NCBI GenBank assembly: GCA_036478595.1
Contig: JAZGEF010000033.1
Coordinates: 5,814 to 69,813, forward strand
Reading direction: 5' to 3'
DNA: 64,000 nt
DNA from: Granulosicoccus sp036478595
GTDB taxonomy: Bacteria > Pseudomonadota > Gammaproteobacteria > Granulosicoccales > Granulosicoccaceae
Under the pieces are notes generated by a model. The model ran no database searches, was not told where the DNA came from, and worked only from the letters and a program-made list of their open reading frames with translations. Shown here piece by piece: positions 49,771 through 59,247 of this stretch (the stretch's first letter is position 1; every line of letters begins with the position of its first letter). Made by a program: the position numbers and the translations under genes.

Positions 49771-52554
49771 ATGAAGATAGTCAGTACCAACATATACACA
49801 GGTCCAAATGTTTTTGCGCACTTCCCTGTTGTTAGGCATGTTTTGGATCTTGCAGAGTTGGAGCATTGGCCAACGCGCAAGCTAGGTGACGAATTTATCG
49901 ATGGGCTGTTATCACAACTACCCGGGTTAGACGAGCACGGATGTTCCTACCGCGAATCGGGAGGATTCGTGCGCCGTATGCGCGAAGATGAAGGCACCTG
50001 GCTTGGACACGTCATGGAACACGTGGCAATCGAATTACAAAATGTTGCCGGATCGCCGGTGACTTTTGGTCGCACCCGCTCGGTCGATGGAGAACCCGGC
50101 GTCTACAACATGGTGTATCAATATCTAGATGTAGAGGTTGCTAGAGAAACAAGCCAACTAGCGCTCAATCTATTGTTTAGCCTGCTGCCTGAACCACTAA
50201 AACCAAAAAATGCACCAGATGATAGTTGGGAGTTTACTGAAAAACTCGAAGACTATGTTCGAGCCGCCCAACGGCGCGCACTTGGGCCCAGCACGGCATC
50301 CTTAGTGCGCGCTGCTGAAGAGCGCGACATTCCATGGATTCGCTTGAATCAGCACAGCCTTGTGCAATTTGGGCATGGCCGTTATCAGCAGCGCATACAG
50401 GCAACCACCACATCCCGAACCGGCAACATTGCTGTTGAGCTGGCCTCTGACAAAGAAGAAACCAACGCCATCTTGCGAGACCTTGGTCTACCGGTGCCTG
50501 CGCAACGTATTGTTCGTTCAGCAAGTGATGCAAAACGCGCCGCTACTCGTATAGGTTTACCAGTGGTACTAAAACCGCTCGCAGGCAATCATGGTCGCGG
50601 TGTGTCAGTTAACTTGACCACAGCAGAGGAAATAGAAACGGCTTTTGCCAAAGCCCGAGAGCACGGACGTAGCATCGTCGTTGAAAGTTTCATTGAGGGC
50701 TTTGATCATCGCCTACTAGTTGTTAACGGCAAGTTGGTTGCTGCGGCAAAACGCGTACCCGGCCACATCATCGGTGATGGTAAACACAGCGTGGCAGAGC
50801 TTGTGGATATCGTTAACCAAGATCCTCGACGAGGGATCGGTCACGAAAAAGCGTTAACGCGACTCGAGTTTGATGAGCAGGCCGAACGGATGCTTCAACA
50901 CCTCGGTTTCACACCCGCTTCGGTGCCGGCCGAAAATGAAACGGTCTATCTGCGTTCAACAGCCAACCTCTCCACCGGCGGTATTGCTATTGATGTGACC
51001 GACACTATTCATCCTGACAACATAGAAATGGCGGTCCGATCCATCAATGCCATTGGATTAGACATTGGCGGCGTTGATTTTTTAACCGACGATATCACGC
51101 AATCCTACAGAGAGGCTGGTGGCGGTATTTGCGAAGTGAATGCTGGCCCCGGGTTTCGTATGCACGTCGCCCCCAGCGAAGGCACACCACGAGATGTCGC
51201 TGGACCGGTATTGGACATGTTGTTTCCAGAAGATGCGCCGTGTCGCATCCCCATCGCAGCCGTAACAGGCACAAACGGGAAAACAACTACATCACGTATG
51301 CTCGCCCACATTCTTAAAATGCGCGGGTTCACGGTCGGTTTGACATCAACCGATGGTGTTTACATCGACGGACGACTGAGCGTACAAGGCGACATGACTG
51401 GGCCGATTTCCGCCAAAATGATTTTGCGCGACCCTATAGTGGATGCCGCCGTTATGGAAACAGCCCGTGGCGGTATGTTGCGCAGCGGGCTTGGCTACCA
51501 AAGCTGCAACGTGGCTGCTTGTCTGAATATCTCCTCAGACCACCTGGGCCTCAAAGGCATTGATACACTGGAACAATTGGCAGAGGTTAAAAGAGTCCCC
51601 ATCGAAATTGCTACCGATGCAGCAGTGCTGAATGCGGACGATGTACTGTGCCTACAAATGGCCGACTATACCGAAGCAAAAACACTATGCTACATCACGA
51701 TGGATTCGGCTCACCCATTAGTTAAGCAACATATTCGAGCGGGCGGACAAGCCGTGGTGCTAGAGCAAGGCATGAATGGACACATGATTACCATTTACGA
51801 CAATGACACTCATATCCCATTGTTGTGGACACACTTGATCCCCGCCACCATTGAGGGGCGAGCCATGCACAACGTTCAAAATGCGATGTTCGCAGCGGCC
51901 TTAGCCTACAACCTTGATATCGGGCTGGAAGATATACGACAAGGGCTGCGCACCTTCGATGCAACATTTTTCCAAACGCCAGGGCGCATGAATATCTATA
52001 ACGAACATCCGTTTAAAGTGGTAATGGATTACGCGCATAACCCAGCCGCAGTAAAAGTGATGTGCGATCTGGTTGATCGACTAGGAGCCGAGGGTAGAAA
52101 AATAGCCGTGCTGGCGGCCCCTGGTGATCGCCGTGACGAAGATATTGAGGCAATCGCGCGTACGGCTGCAGGCCATTTTGATTATTTTATCTGTCGATGC
52201 GATGACAACCGGCGTGGTCGCGGACAAGATGAAGTCGCGCAGATGCTCAAGGCTCAGTTAATAGCCGAGGGTATTACGGCTGATCAGATCGAGGTGGTAC
52301 CCGATGAGCAAGAAGCCACAAACCGCGCGTTGGAAATTGCGGAACCCGGTGACCTCTTGTTAGTGCTCGGGGATAAAGTAAAACGAACCTGGAAACAGAT
52401 TATTTACTTTAATGGCGGTGGCGAATCGGATTCACCGGCTAATGCATCCCCTGCTTCGGTTGAACTGCCTGACACAGAGTTTAATCTAGATAATGATTTG
52501 GAAATAATCAGTGATGAGCGCGGTGTGCGAATCGCACGCGAAGCCGGCGACTAG
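49771..52554 (+). CDS. cphA: Cyanophycin synthetase
   Basis: A 927-residue CphA1-type synthetase. The N-terminal domain (1-160) includes the CphA-typical GHVMEHVAIELQNVAG; the ATP-grasp domain (about 165-480) contains VVLKPLAGNHGRGVSVNL; the Mur-ligase-like domain starts with VTGTNGKTTTSRM (P-loop at 500-505) and includes NISSDHLGLKGI and VMDYAHNPAAVKVM. It adds Asp and then Arg to the growing polymer using ATP. About 45 extra residues at the C-terminus are polar and acidic. The intact domains indicate a functional enzyme. Confidence 0.94.
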   Translation: MKIVSTNIYTGPNVFAHFPVVRHVLDLAELEHWPTRKLGDEFIDGLLSQLPGLDEHGCSYRESGGFVRRMREDEGTWLGHVMEHVAIELQNVAGSPVTFGRTRSVDGEPGVYNMVYQYLDVEVARETSQLALNLLFSLLPEPLKPKNAPDDSWEFTEKLEDYVRAAQRRALGPSTASLVRAAEERDIPWIRLNQHSLVQFGHGRYQQRIQATTTSRTGNIAVELASDKEETNAILRDLGLPVPAQRIVRSASDAKRAATRIGLPVVLKPLAGNHGRGVSVNLTTAEEIETAFAKAREHGRSIVVESFIEGFDHRLLVVNGKLVAAAKRVPGHIIGDGKHSVAELVDIVNQDPRRGIGHEKALTRLEFDEQAERMLQHLGFTPASVPAENETVYLRSTANLSTGGIAIDVTDTIHPDNIEMAVRSINAIGLDIGGVDFLTDDITQSYREAGGGICEVNAGPGFRMHVAPSEGTPRDVAGPVLDMLFPEDAPCRIPIAAVTGTNGKTTTSRMLAHILKMRGFTVGLTSTDGVYIDGRLSVQGDMTGPISAKMILRDPIVDAAVMETARGGMLRSGLGYQSCNVAACLNISSDHLGLKGIDTLEQLAEVKRVPIEIATDAAVLNADDVLCLQMADYTEAKTLCYITMDSAHPLVKQHIRAGGQAVVLEQGMNGHMITIYDNDTHIPLLWTHLIPATIEGRAMHNVQNAMFAAALAYNLDIGLEDIRQGLRTFDATFFQTPGRMNIYNEHPFKVVMDYAHNPAAVKVMCDLVDRLGAEGRKIAVLAAPGDRRDEDIEAIARTAAGHFDYFICRCDDNRRGRGQDEVAQMLKAQLIAEGITADQIEVVPDEQEATNRALEIAEPGDLLLVLGDKVKRTWKQIIYFNGGGESDSPANASPASVELPDTEFNLDNDLEIISDERGVRIAREAGD

Positions 52555-52562
52555 CATTCTAC

Positions 52563-54242
52563 ATGGAACTTCTTAACGCTCGCAGATTGACCGGCCCCAA
52601 CCTGTTATCGAATCAGGCAGGGGCTGTTATGGATATACGCTGTACACAGGCAGAAGCCAATTTTATCGTACCCGTGTGGCAGGCGCAGATTCAAAAAATA
52701 ATTGCCAGCCTAGGCTGGCCTAACATCAACACCTCAAAATGCCAATTGGTTGAAGGCCTTAGCCTGTCATTTTCAGCGCCGATCGATGTGCTGTATGCGG
52801 CAACGGAGATAAATGAATGGGTTTTTGCCTGCTGTGAAGCCCATATCGATAATACGTCACCACCAGATTTTGACTCGCAACTTGAAAAAATAAAACACAC
52901 TATTGCCAATGAGGAAGACCCTCAACTGTTGGCACTTGAACGCTCCGCAAAAGAACATCAGCTTACCTTTTTATGGGACGACGACGATGTATCGCTGGGC
53001 CTTGGACGCGGCTCACAAACTTGGTCTCGGAGCGAAACACCAGCCGCTGATAAGTTGAACTGGAGTTTGTTTGAAGACATACCCGTTGGAATCGTAACCG
53101 GTACTAACGGGAAAACAACGACCGTCAGGGTGATCCACCACATTTTAAAAAATGCTGGTATAAGCGCAGGTTTAAGCTCAACGGAATGGGTGGCCGTAAA
53201 CGAAAGAATCATAGATAATGGTGATTGGTCCGGGCCAGGCGGCGCAAGGCTCGTTCTCCGGCAACCCGATATCGATGTTGCTATTCTTGAAACCGCAAGG
53301 GGTGGACTCTTAAGACGCGGCCTAGGAATAACCAAAGCCAGTGCCGCTTTGATCACCAACATCAGTGAAGATCACCTCGGTGATTTTGGCTCTCAAAATC
53401 TAAACGAATTACTCAATATCAAGTGGGTGGTAAGCCACGCTGTTGAAACTGATGGCGTGCTCATCTTGAATGCAGACGACGCTTTGCTGGTAGATAAAGC
53501 CGCTGCATTTAACGGCACGATCATCTGGTTCAGCCTAAACAATCAAAACCCTGTTGTGACACATCACATATCCACTGGCGGTACTGCTTGTGTGCTTTGC
53601 GACGGTGATCTCCAGTGGCATAGGCAAGGCACTATTGAAGTCGTTTGTGCCAGTGCCGCTGTGTCTATAACATTAGGTGGCGCAGCATCGCACAATGTTG
53701 CTAACACCTTGGCCGCAATTGCCATGGCGACGCAGCTTGGTGTGTCGATATCAGACATTAGATCAGGCCTGCTCTCCATGTCCACCGACAATAATCCCGG
53801 TCGATCCAATCTTTTTGATATCAACGGCGTTAGCGTTTTGGTTGACTACGCACATAACCCAGCCGGAATACAGGCGATATCTACTTTGGTACATGCGTTG
53901 CCAGCCAAACGACGGTTGTTAGCGTTCAGCCAGCCAGGTGACAGACCAGCATCGCTAATCAAAGAAGTAGCACGCAATGTTTGGAGCATGGGTTTGGACC
54001 GAGCGGTTGTGTCAGAACTAGCCCACTATCATCGCGGCAGAGCGCATGGAGAAGTGTTCGAGTTGATCAAAGAAGAGTTGTTACTCGAAGGTGCACGCAC
54101 TGATCAGATTGACCACTTTGAAGAAGAAATGGATTCTCTGCAGAATCTTCTGGAGTGCGCACAGCCAGGGGACCTGATTATCATGCTGGCATTAAGTGAT
54201 AGCACGACAATTCAGCAGAGACTTAGATCACTCTCCAGCTAA
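52563..54242 (+). CDS. Mur-ligase-like cyanophycin synthetase paralogue lacking the ATP-grasp domain
   Basis: A 559-residue protein, 8 bp after cphA. It starts like the CphA N-terminal domain (MELLNARRLTGPNLLS), lacks the about 300-residue ATP-grasp domain, and goes directly to a Mur-ligase-like domain: VTGTNGKTTTVRV near residue 178, DVAILETARGGLLRRGLG, NISEDHLGDFG and LVDYAHNPAGIQAI. These match the corresponding CphA segments, so the ATP and ligation sites look intact. It could attach one residue type (Arg by analogy with the M domain of CphA), prime or edit polymer ends. Similar genes next to cphA exist in other proteobacteria, but I know no established function. Confidence 0.85.
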   Translation: MELLNARRLTGPNLLSNQAGAVMDIRCTQAEANFIVPVWQAQIQKIIASLGWPNINTSKCQLVEGLSLSFSAPIDVLYAATEINEWVFACCEAHIDNTSPPDFDSQLEKIKHTIANEEDPQLLALERSAKEHQLTFLWDDDDVSLGLGRGSQTWSRSETPAADKLNWSLFEDIPVGIVTGTNGKTTTVRVIHHILKNAGISAGLSSTEWVAVNERIIDNGDWSGPGGARLVLRQPDIDVAILETARGGLLRRGLGITKASAALITNISEDHLGDFGSQNLNELLNIKWVVSHAVETDGVLILNADDALLVDKAAAFNGTIIWFSLNNQNPVVTHHISTGGTACVLCDGDLQWHRQGTIEVVCASAAVSITLGGAASHNVANTLAAIAMATQLGVSISDIRSGLLSMSTDNNPGRSNLFDINGVSVLVDYAHNPAGIQAISTLVHALPAKRRLLAFSQPGDRPASLIKEVARNVWSMGLDRAVVSELAHYHRGRAHGEVFELIKEELLLEGARTDQIDHFEEEMDSLQNLLECAQPGDLIIMLALSDSTTIQQRLRSLSS

Positions 54243-54446
54243 ATCACAAACGGACAAGGCGATAATGGCTGGCAAGGTGACGGCATCAGAGTGTGAAAAC
54301 CAGCCCAAACCGATAGTTGTTTGACTAGCACGAAGTAACAGATTCGCGCTTTGAATTGCATATTTTCTGGCAATTGATGCAGCTAAGAGATTGTAATCTA
54401 GCACTACATTATGTTGCTCTCGGCAACACTGTCGCGTGAAGTGTGT

Positions 54447-55577
54447 TTACACCGTTGGCTCAGCAAACCGCTGGGCACCAAGATCACAACTGGCAATTCC
54501 GGCTGAGAGCAAGTCCGCTGGCAAACTCCCAGAAAAGCACAAGTGCGCAACGGTCCGAGCAAGCGTGGGTGCCATCATGATTCCGTAACCACCTTGCCCG
54601 GCAAGCCAGACAAAATTAGGCACCGAGATGTCATAACCTACTACCGGGCTTTCGTCTCTTACAAAAGATCGCAAACCAGCCCAGCGATGCAATACGCGCG
54701 AAACCGGCATGATAGTTTCTTGTTGAATGCGGTCTGCTAGAACAGCGACGTCCATCTCCTCTGGCTGAACATCTTGCGGTGCGGTTGGCGTAGCGTCACC
54801 AAGCGATGCAAGCAATTTACCACCATCGGGTTTCATGTATGCACCGCTACTAGCAAACTCTACTAACGGCAAATCACCCACCTCGTATCCCGCTGTCGCA
54901 TCGATGATAATCACGGTACGCCGTTTGGCCACAAGCCCAATAGGTAACGCACCAGCAAGCGCACCGACTTGATCGGCCCACGCGCCGGCTGCGTTGATAA
55001 TGGTTTTCGCTTGATAGGTGTTTTTTCGTGTGGAAATTGTCCAGCAGCCATTTTTATACTTTAAGGATTCTACGGCTTCGTTAGTGACTAGTTGGCCGCC
55101 TCGATTGTTAAAACCCTTTAGATACGAATGAAGAAGAGTGGCAACCTCTATGTCGCTAACACCGAGCTCTAACACCGCTCGGTCTACGCGCTCGGCACGC
55201 AGAAACGGCGCTATTGATAATGCATCGGCTGCCGCAATTTCCTCGATTGGATGATTGGGAGTAGATAACAATAGCAACTGATCAAGCTCGGTGTCTTCGC
55301 CGCAGGCTGCCACACTCAGTGCTCCACGCGGTTTTAGCAATGGGCTATCAACAAGTGGCGCCGGTGGCTTAGTGAAAAACGCTTCTCCAAGCAAGTTTAT
55401 CGAACGTACCAGATCATTTCCGAAATTCGGTGTGAACAATGCAGCTGTGCGTCCGGTACTGTGATAGCCCGGCTGTGACTCTGATTCGACAACCAAAACC
55501 TTGCTGTGCTCTGCAAGCTCATAGGCTGCAGAGACGCCAGCCATACCTGCCCCAATTACGACAAAATCATAGATCAT
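54447..55577 (-). CDS. FAD-dependent D-amino acid dehydrogenase-like protein (D-arginine dehydrogenase type)
   Basis: A 376-residue DAO-fold flavoenzyme. The FAD motif GAGMAGVSAAYELAE is at 9-23; QPGYHSTGRTAALFTPNFG, INAAGAWADQVGALAG, HRWAGLRSFVRDESPVVGY and WLAGQGGYGI match D-arginine dehydrogenase (DauA) as I remember it. Two loop residues differ: the positions of the DauA active-site His and Tyr (SAAHYTVAY) are Leu47 and Phe52 here, so the substrate may not be D-arginine. It lies convergent to the cyanophycin operon, 204 bp away, and could deal with a basic amino acid derived from it. No membrane segment. Confidence 0.82.
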   Translation of the reverse strand: MIYDFVVIGAGMAGVSAAYELAEHSKVLVVESESQPGYHSTGRTAALFTPNFGNDLVRSINLLGEAFFTKPPAPLVDSPLLKPRGALSVAACGEDTELDQLLLLSTPNHPIEEIAAADALSIAPFLRAERVDRAVLELGVSDIEVATLLHSYLKGFNNRGGQLVTNEAVESLKYKNGCWTISTRKNTYQAKTIINAAGAWADQVGALAGALPIGLVAKRRTVIIIDATAGYEVGDLPLVEFASSGAYMKPDGGKLLASLGDATPTAPQDVQPEEMDVAVLADRIQQETIMPVSRVLHRWAGLRSFVRDESPVVGYDISVPNFVWLAGQGGYGIMMAPTLARTVAHLCFSGSLPADLLSAGIASCDLGAQRFAEPTV

Positions 55578-55775
55578 TGCGTGTTTTTTACGTTGCGCCT
55601 GAAATAAGTAAGCTCTATCGCTTACATATTTCTATCTTTCCAGTAATTTAAAGCCATTGAGTCTCAGCGTCAACATGAACGTCAACTGTAACGAGCCAAA
55701 CAAAGTTTTGGCATGGGATAAATCGAGGGTAGAGCTAGAGGATGAGTAGTTTTAAGCTAGGTGCCACTACTATGG

Positions 55776-56225
55776 TTATGCACTTCCTAGGTAGCGCTTG
55801 GACTTATCAGCGTTTAATTCACCACTAGCGCTGTATACACTAGTTTGATCCAACTTTAGAACGCTTCTTAATAATGACAGTGCTTTACGATTTTGATCGA
55901 TTGCAATCAATACCAAAGATCGATTACGTGCATTCTTTTCAGTACACAGTTGCAATAGCTGTTGCACTGATGATTCGCCATCTTGCACGTTGGCCGCATT
56001 ATAAATTCCTCGCAAATGAGGTTCCAAACGAGCAAGTGTATCCAAAAGCAATACTTTCTCTGTACCTAGTGAATTGATCAATTGAACATCTCGATCCATT
56101 AGGGCACTGTACTCTCGCTCCAATACATCGCTGAGCCTCTCGGCATTTTTTGAGACACGCTCAATCACATCCGCCGAGCTTGTCACTTGGCCTGAATTCG
56201 TGGATAAATCATCGTTTTGTTGCAT
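55776..56225 (-). CDS. flgN: Flagellar export chaperone FlgN
   Basis: A 149-residue helical protein matching FlgN in size and pattern: LSDVLEREYSALMDRDVQLI (near 32-51), then a long helix with LLDTLARLEP and a tail with LLRSVLKL. FlgN escorts the hook-filament junction proteins FlgK and FlgL to the export gate. The ATG at 56225 follows a GAGGTGG; a GTG 9 nt upstream is possible. It follows flgA directly; flgM, usually between or beside them, is not present. Confidence 0.75.
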   Translation of the reverse strand: MQQNDDLSTNSGQVTSSADVIERVSKNAERLSDVLEREYSALMDRDVQLINSLGTEKVLLLDTLARLEPHLRGIYNAANVQDGESSVQQLLQLCTEKNARNRSLVLIAIDQNRKALSLLRSVLKLDQTSVYSASGELNADKSKRYLGSA

Positions 56226-56314
56226 ACTAACCACCTCGTACTCACAGAAACTATAAAACCCTAGTATTGACTGTTACGACCAAATGTCTGATCGCAAGCA
56301 GTGAGTGTTTAACG

Positions 56315-57034
56315 TCACGGTGAAATAGCAACGTTAGACCGACCAATCACAATGGCATCAAACACTTTATTTGAAGCGCTATTTTTAACGGCAATTTTTT
56401 GTTGAAGCGCACCAGACTCAAGCGCTACCCCTTTTGCCCTAATTGCCAAATGGGATGACTTATAGGTGATCGACACGGGATCACCCTTAGTCACTAAATT
56501 GGGCAGTTGCAACGATTGGTCTCCTACTATCTTGCCAGCTTGCATAGCCTGAGCAAACACCTGGCCCAACCACGGTTCGATGTCAGTTATGGGCACTCCA
56601 AGGGGTAAACCAAAATGCCCACCTTGCCCCAACATGACGCTCTGTTGCGAAACGAGTTGTCTGGAGAGCACTTCGCCTTTACGAACCGCGGCATTCAACA
56701 CCCACGTCAAGGTCTCCTTCTCTACCGATGCGCGTACAAAGATTCGCCACGGTTTTGGCATCGAACAACTCACACTCACGGTTGTACGGCCAATGTCTCT
56801 ACTACCAGGCGACCAGCTGACTTTCAGATCCTCCCCGCAAGCGGCCAATTGCAAACGACTATCCAAACGTTGTAGTTCCACGTTGAGCGCTGCATCTGTT
56901 GGGTGCTGTTGCTTGATGTAATCCACCACCACGTGCTCTATCGCCACAAGATCCTGCGTGCTGCCATAGGCCGAGAAGTGGAGGAGATACAAAACGATCG
57001 CTACGCAACGTTGAACAGTTATTCGGGTTCTCAT
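56315..57034 (-). CDS. flgA: Flagellar basal body P-ring assembly chaperone FlgA
   Basis: A 239-residue periplasmic protein. The start at 57034 gives a signal peptide (MRTRITVQRCVAIVLYLLHF, cleavage after YGS). The N-terminal part has the early Cys-containing region (LQLAACGEDLKVSW) and the C-terminal SAF-like domain has VRKGEVLSRQLV and GDPVSITYKS near the end. FlgA helps FlgI to polymerise into the P ring. It is divergent from the lipoprotein gene that precedes flgB. Confidence 0.88.
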   Translation of the reverse strand: MRTRITVQRCVAIVLYLLHFSAYGSTQDLVAIEHVVVDYIKQQHPTDAALNVELQRLDSRLQLAACGEDLKVSWSPGSRDIGRTTVSVSCSMPKPWRIFVRASVEKETLTWVLNAAVRKGEVLSRQLVSQQSVMLGQGGHFGLPLGVPITDIEPWLGQVFAQAMQAGKIVGDQSLQLPNLVTKGDPVSITYKSSHLAIRAKGVALESGALQQKIAVKNSASNKVFDAIVIGRSNVAISP

Positions 57035-57190
57035 GGCGGCAATGTCGCAAAAATGATTCCATCGCGCAGCTAATACCAAGTATCTATGCGGTTCTTACAG
57101 TTATGTCGGTGTTACGACGGCGTTACATCCTACATATTCGCAGAAACGAGACGAAACACGCATTGTTAACTCATTTGAGACTTAGGACGC

Positions 57191-58315
57191 ATGATGGAAC
57201 ATAAATACTTAAGGGCGTACGTTATTGCAACACTACTATTACTATCTGCCTGTACTAAAACAGTTTATCAAACAGATCCGGCAACGCAAACACAAGTCAA
57301 TGACAAATCGACGACATCGAACAGTGTCATACAAGACGATCCAATCGCTGATACCAAGGTGCCTGTCAACGCCTCACTTACAAATAGTGTTACTACATCA
57401 ACGGCAGTTACCGCCACAGCCAATACCGCCGAGGTAAACGCGGCAATTGCCGAAGCTGCAAGTAATACTAGCGCACCGACTTATATCCCAGCCGTCATAG
57501 GAGAGCCGGGCGAGATTGTTGACTGCAATTCGTTATTGCCATGTCGATGGGTAGATACCGACGAAGACTTTACGCTTACTGTAGGAAGTGTTGATAACAC
57601 TGGAACACTCAGGCGACTCTCTATCCAATACACAGTTAATGCATCGCATGACAGCGAAATTATTCTAGGTAATGGCTCCACAGCATTAGCACCAGGCGGC
57701 GCAGGTTTTAATCTTATTCAACAATCACTAGGTGCAGGGAACGGCATAGTACCTCTGGCGGTGCTCGCCGGTGAGCACACTGTTGGATCAGCAACCTACG
57801 ACCGAGAAGCAATTTCCGACACCTTAGCCGGATGGACATTAACCATCATAGACAACGGTTTGCCGCGCACTGTCGGATTCGTCAATCTACCGATCGGCAC
57901 CTCTAATAGTGTTGCCGTTGATTGTGCTGACGTGTTGCCCTGCCAGTGGGTGTCTAGCCGGGACGATGTCACGATCACATTGTTGGCCATCGGAGGTTAC
58001 GCCACGAGCGGTCGTCTTAATGTCAATTTCAACATAGTCACTATAGGTGCTAAGGATATCGTGCTTGATACCGGCGCGACAGCCGTCAGCGCAAGTGGAG
58101 CACAATTTGACGGACGTACACACGGCTTGGGGATAGAGCAAGGGTTTGCAAAGGTATACGCCAGTACCGCAAGCGGGGTTATGTTACCGGGTAACGTAAG
58201 TTTTTTTAGAACACCACTACCACCAATATCGTTGAAATCACTGGACCTGGTGATTTACGAGAACATACCCATACCGAGGTGGAACCCGCAATTTATTAAC
58301 CTACCAACACAATAG
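57191..58315 (+). CDS. Lipoprotein with two tandem repeats of unknown function, in flagellar locus
   Basis: A 374-residue probable outer-membrane lipoprotein: signal sequence with lipobox LLSAC (Cys21), a Thr/Ser/Ala-rich linker (22-105), then two related domains of about 125 residues (108-236 and 238-372). Each begins with a paired-Cys motif (VDCNSLLPCRW, VDCADVLPCQW), continues with an alternating beta pattern and ends with a F(V/I)NLP motif. I recognise no named family. Position between flgA and flgB, reading with flgB, suggests a role at the basal body or motility-linked surface, but this is only inferred. A weak dyad (acggtt-tagct-aaccgt) follows its stop. Confidence 0.7.
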   Translation: MMEHKYLRAYVIATLLLLSACTKTVYQTDPATQTQVNDKSTTSNSVIQDDPIADTKVPVNASLTNSVTTSTAVTATANTAEVNAAIAEAASNTSAPTYIPAVIGEPGEIVDCNSLLPCRWVDTDEDFTLTVGSVDNTGTLRRLSIQYTVNASHDSEIILGNGSTALAPGGAGFNLIQQSLGAGNGIVPLAVLAGEHTVGSATYDREAISDTLAGWTLTIIDNGLPRTVGFVNLPIGTSNSVAVDCADVLPCQWVSSRDDVTITLLAIGGYATSGRLNVNFNIVTIGAKDIVLDTGATAVSASGAQFDGRTHGLGIEQGFAKVYASTASGVMLPGNVSFFRTPLPPISLKSLDLVIYENIPIPRWNPQFINLPTQ

Positions 58316-58421
58316 CGGATAACGGTTTAGCTAACCGTATCAATTGATATGCAACCTACAAAATAAGAATTGCCTGGCCGATTAAGAGATACGGGCGAAC
58401 CCAGAAAGGCATGAATGGAAA

Positions 58422-58847
58422 ATGAACATTGACAAATTAATTGGTGTGCATAGCGAGGCTCTTCGGATGAGAGCTCAGCGAACCAAACTTATTGCAACAA
58501 ACATTGCTAACAGCGATACGCCTAATTACAAGGCTCGTGATATCGCATTTGCAGACACACTAAAAGATGCTGGCTGGCACAACGGCTCAAAGACTGGAGT
58601 AAGTCAGGCTGGTCAATTGCAGGCCACCATGAATACGACACATAAAAACCATATGACAATGAATTCAAGCAGCACGAAAGAAGTGGTTATGTATCGCCAA
58701 CCCAATCATGCCTCACTTGATGGAAACACCGTTGATAAGGACGCTGAGCAAGCGCGATTTGCAGAAAACTCCGTGCGTTACCAGGCAAGCTTAGAATTTA
58801 TCGGTAGCCGTATCGGCTCGATAATTAGAACCCTTCGAGGAGAATAG
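58422..58847 (+). CDS. flgB: Flagellar basal-body rod protein FlgB
   Basis: A 141-residue proximal rod protein. The N-terminal rod motif is MRAQRTKLIATNIANSDTPN (near 17-36), followed by YKARDI; the C-terminus has the helix ending FIGSRIGSIIRTLRGE. Rod proteins are exported through the flagellar type III system without cleavable signal. First gene of the flgB-I series; AATGGAAA only weakly resembles a ribosome binding site. Confidence 0.93.
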   Translation: MNIDKLIGVHSEALRMRAQRTKLIATNIANSDTPNYKARDIAFADTLKDAGWHNGSKTGVSQAGQLQATMNTTHKNHMTMNSSSTKEVVMYRQPNHASLDGNTVDKDAEQARFAENSVRYQASLEFIGSRIGSIIRTLRGE

Positions 58848-58852
58848 ACGTC

Positions 58853-59245
58853 ATGCAAAGTATATTTGATATTGCCGGGAGCGCAATGCAGGCACAAAGC
58901 ATTCGCTTGAACGTGACGGCTAGTAATCTTGCTAATGCCAATTCAGTAGCGGGTACCGCCGAGCAGGCATACAAATCCAGGCAGCCGGTGTTTGCAGCAA
59001 TCCTTAAGGATGAAATTGGCGGCGTACGCTCGATGGGTATTGTTGAGAGCCAGCGTCCACCGGAAATGCGTTTTGAACCCGGCCACCCAATGGCTGACGA
59101 ACAGGGATATATCTACGCATCCAACGTTGATACGGTGGAAGAAATGGCAAACATGATGTCCGCATCTCGTAGCTATCAGACAAACGTCGAGCTACTGAAC
59201 ACCACCCGGCAGTTGATGTTGCAAACACTCAAGATGGGACAATAA
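58853..59245 (+). CDS. flgC: Flagellar basal-body rod protein FlgC
   Basis: A 130-residue rod protein, slightly shorter than usual (about 135-150). IAGSAMQAQSIRLNVTASNL at the start and ASNVDTVEEMANMMSASRSYQTNVELLNTT at the end (interrupted here only by the window of the motif) are the paired terminal helices of the rod family. 5 bp after flgB, 2 bp before flgD; GAGGAGA precedes it. Confidence 0.93.
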   Translation: MQSIFDIAGSAMQAQSIRLNVTASNLANANSVAGTAEQAYKSRQPVFAAILKDEIGGVRSMGIVESQRPPEMRFEPGHPMADEQGYIYASNVDTVEEMANMMSASRSYQTNVELLNTTRQLMLQTLKMGQ

Positions 59246-59247
59246 TT

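Noticed and set aside
58316..58421. Sigma-54 promoter before flgB
   Set aside because: No TGGC-N8-TTGC arrangement with correct spacing was found; only a loose similarity at attgcctggcc, so no promoter is annotated.
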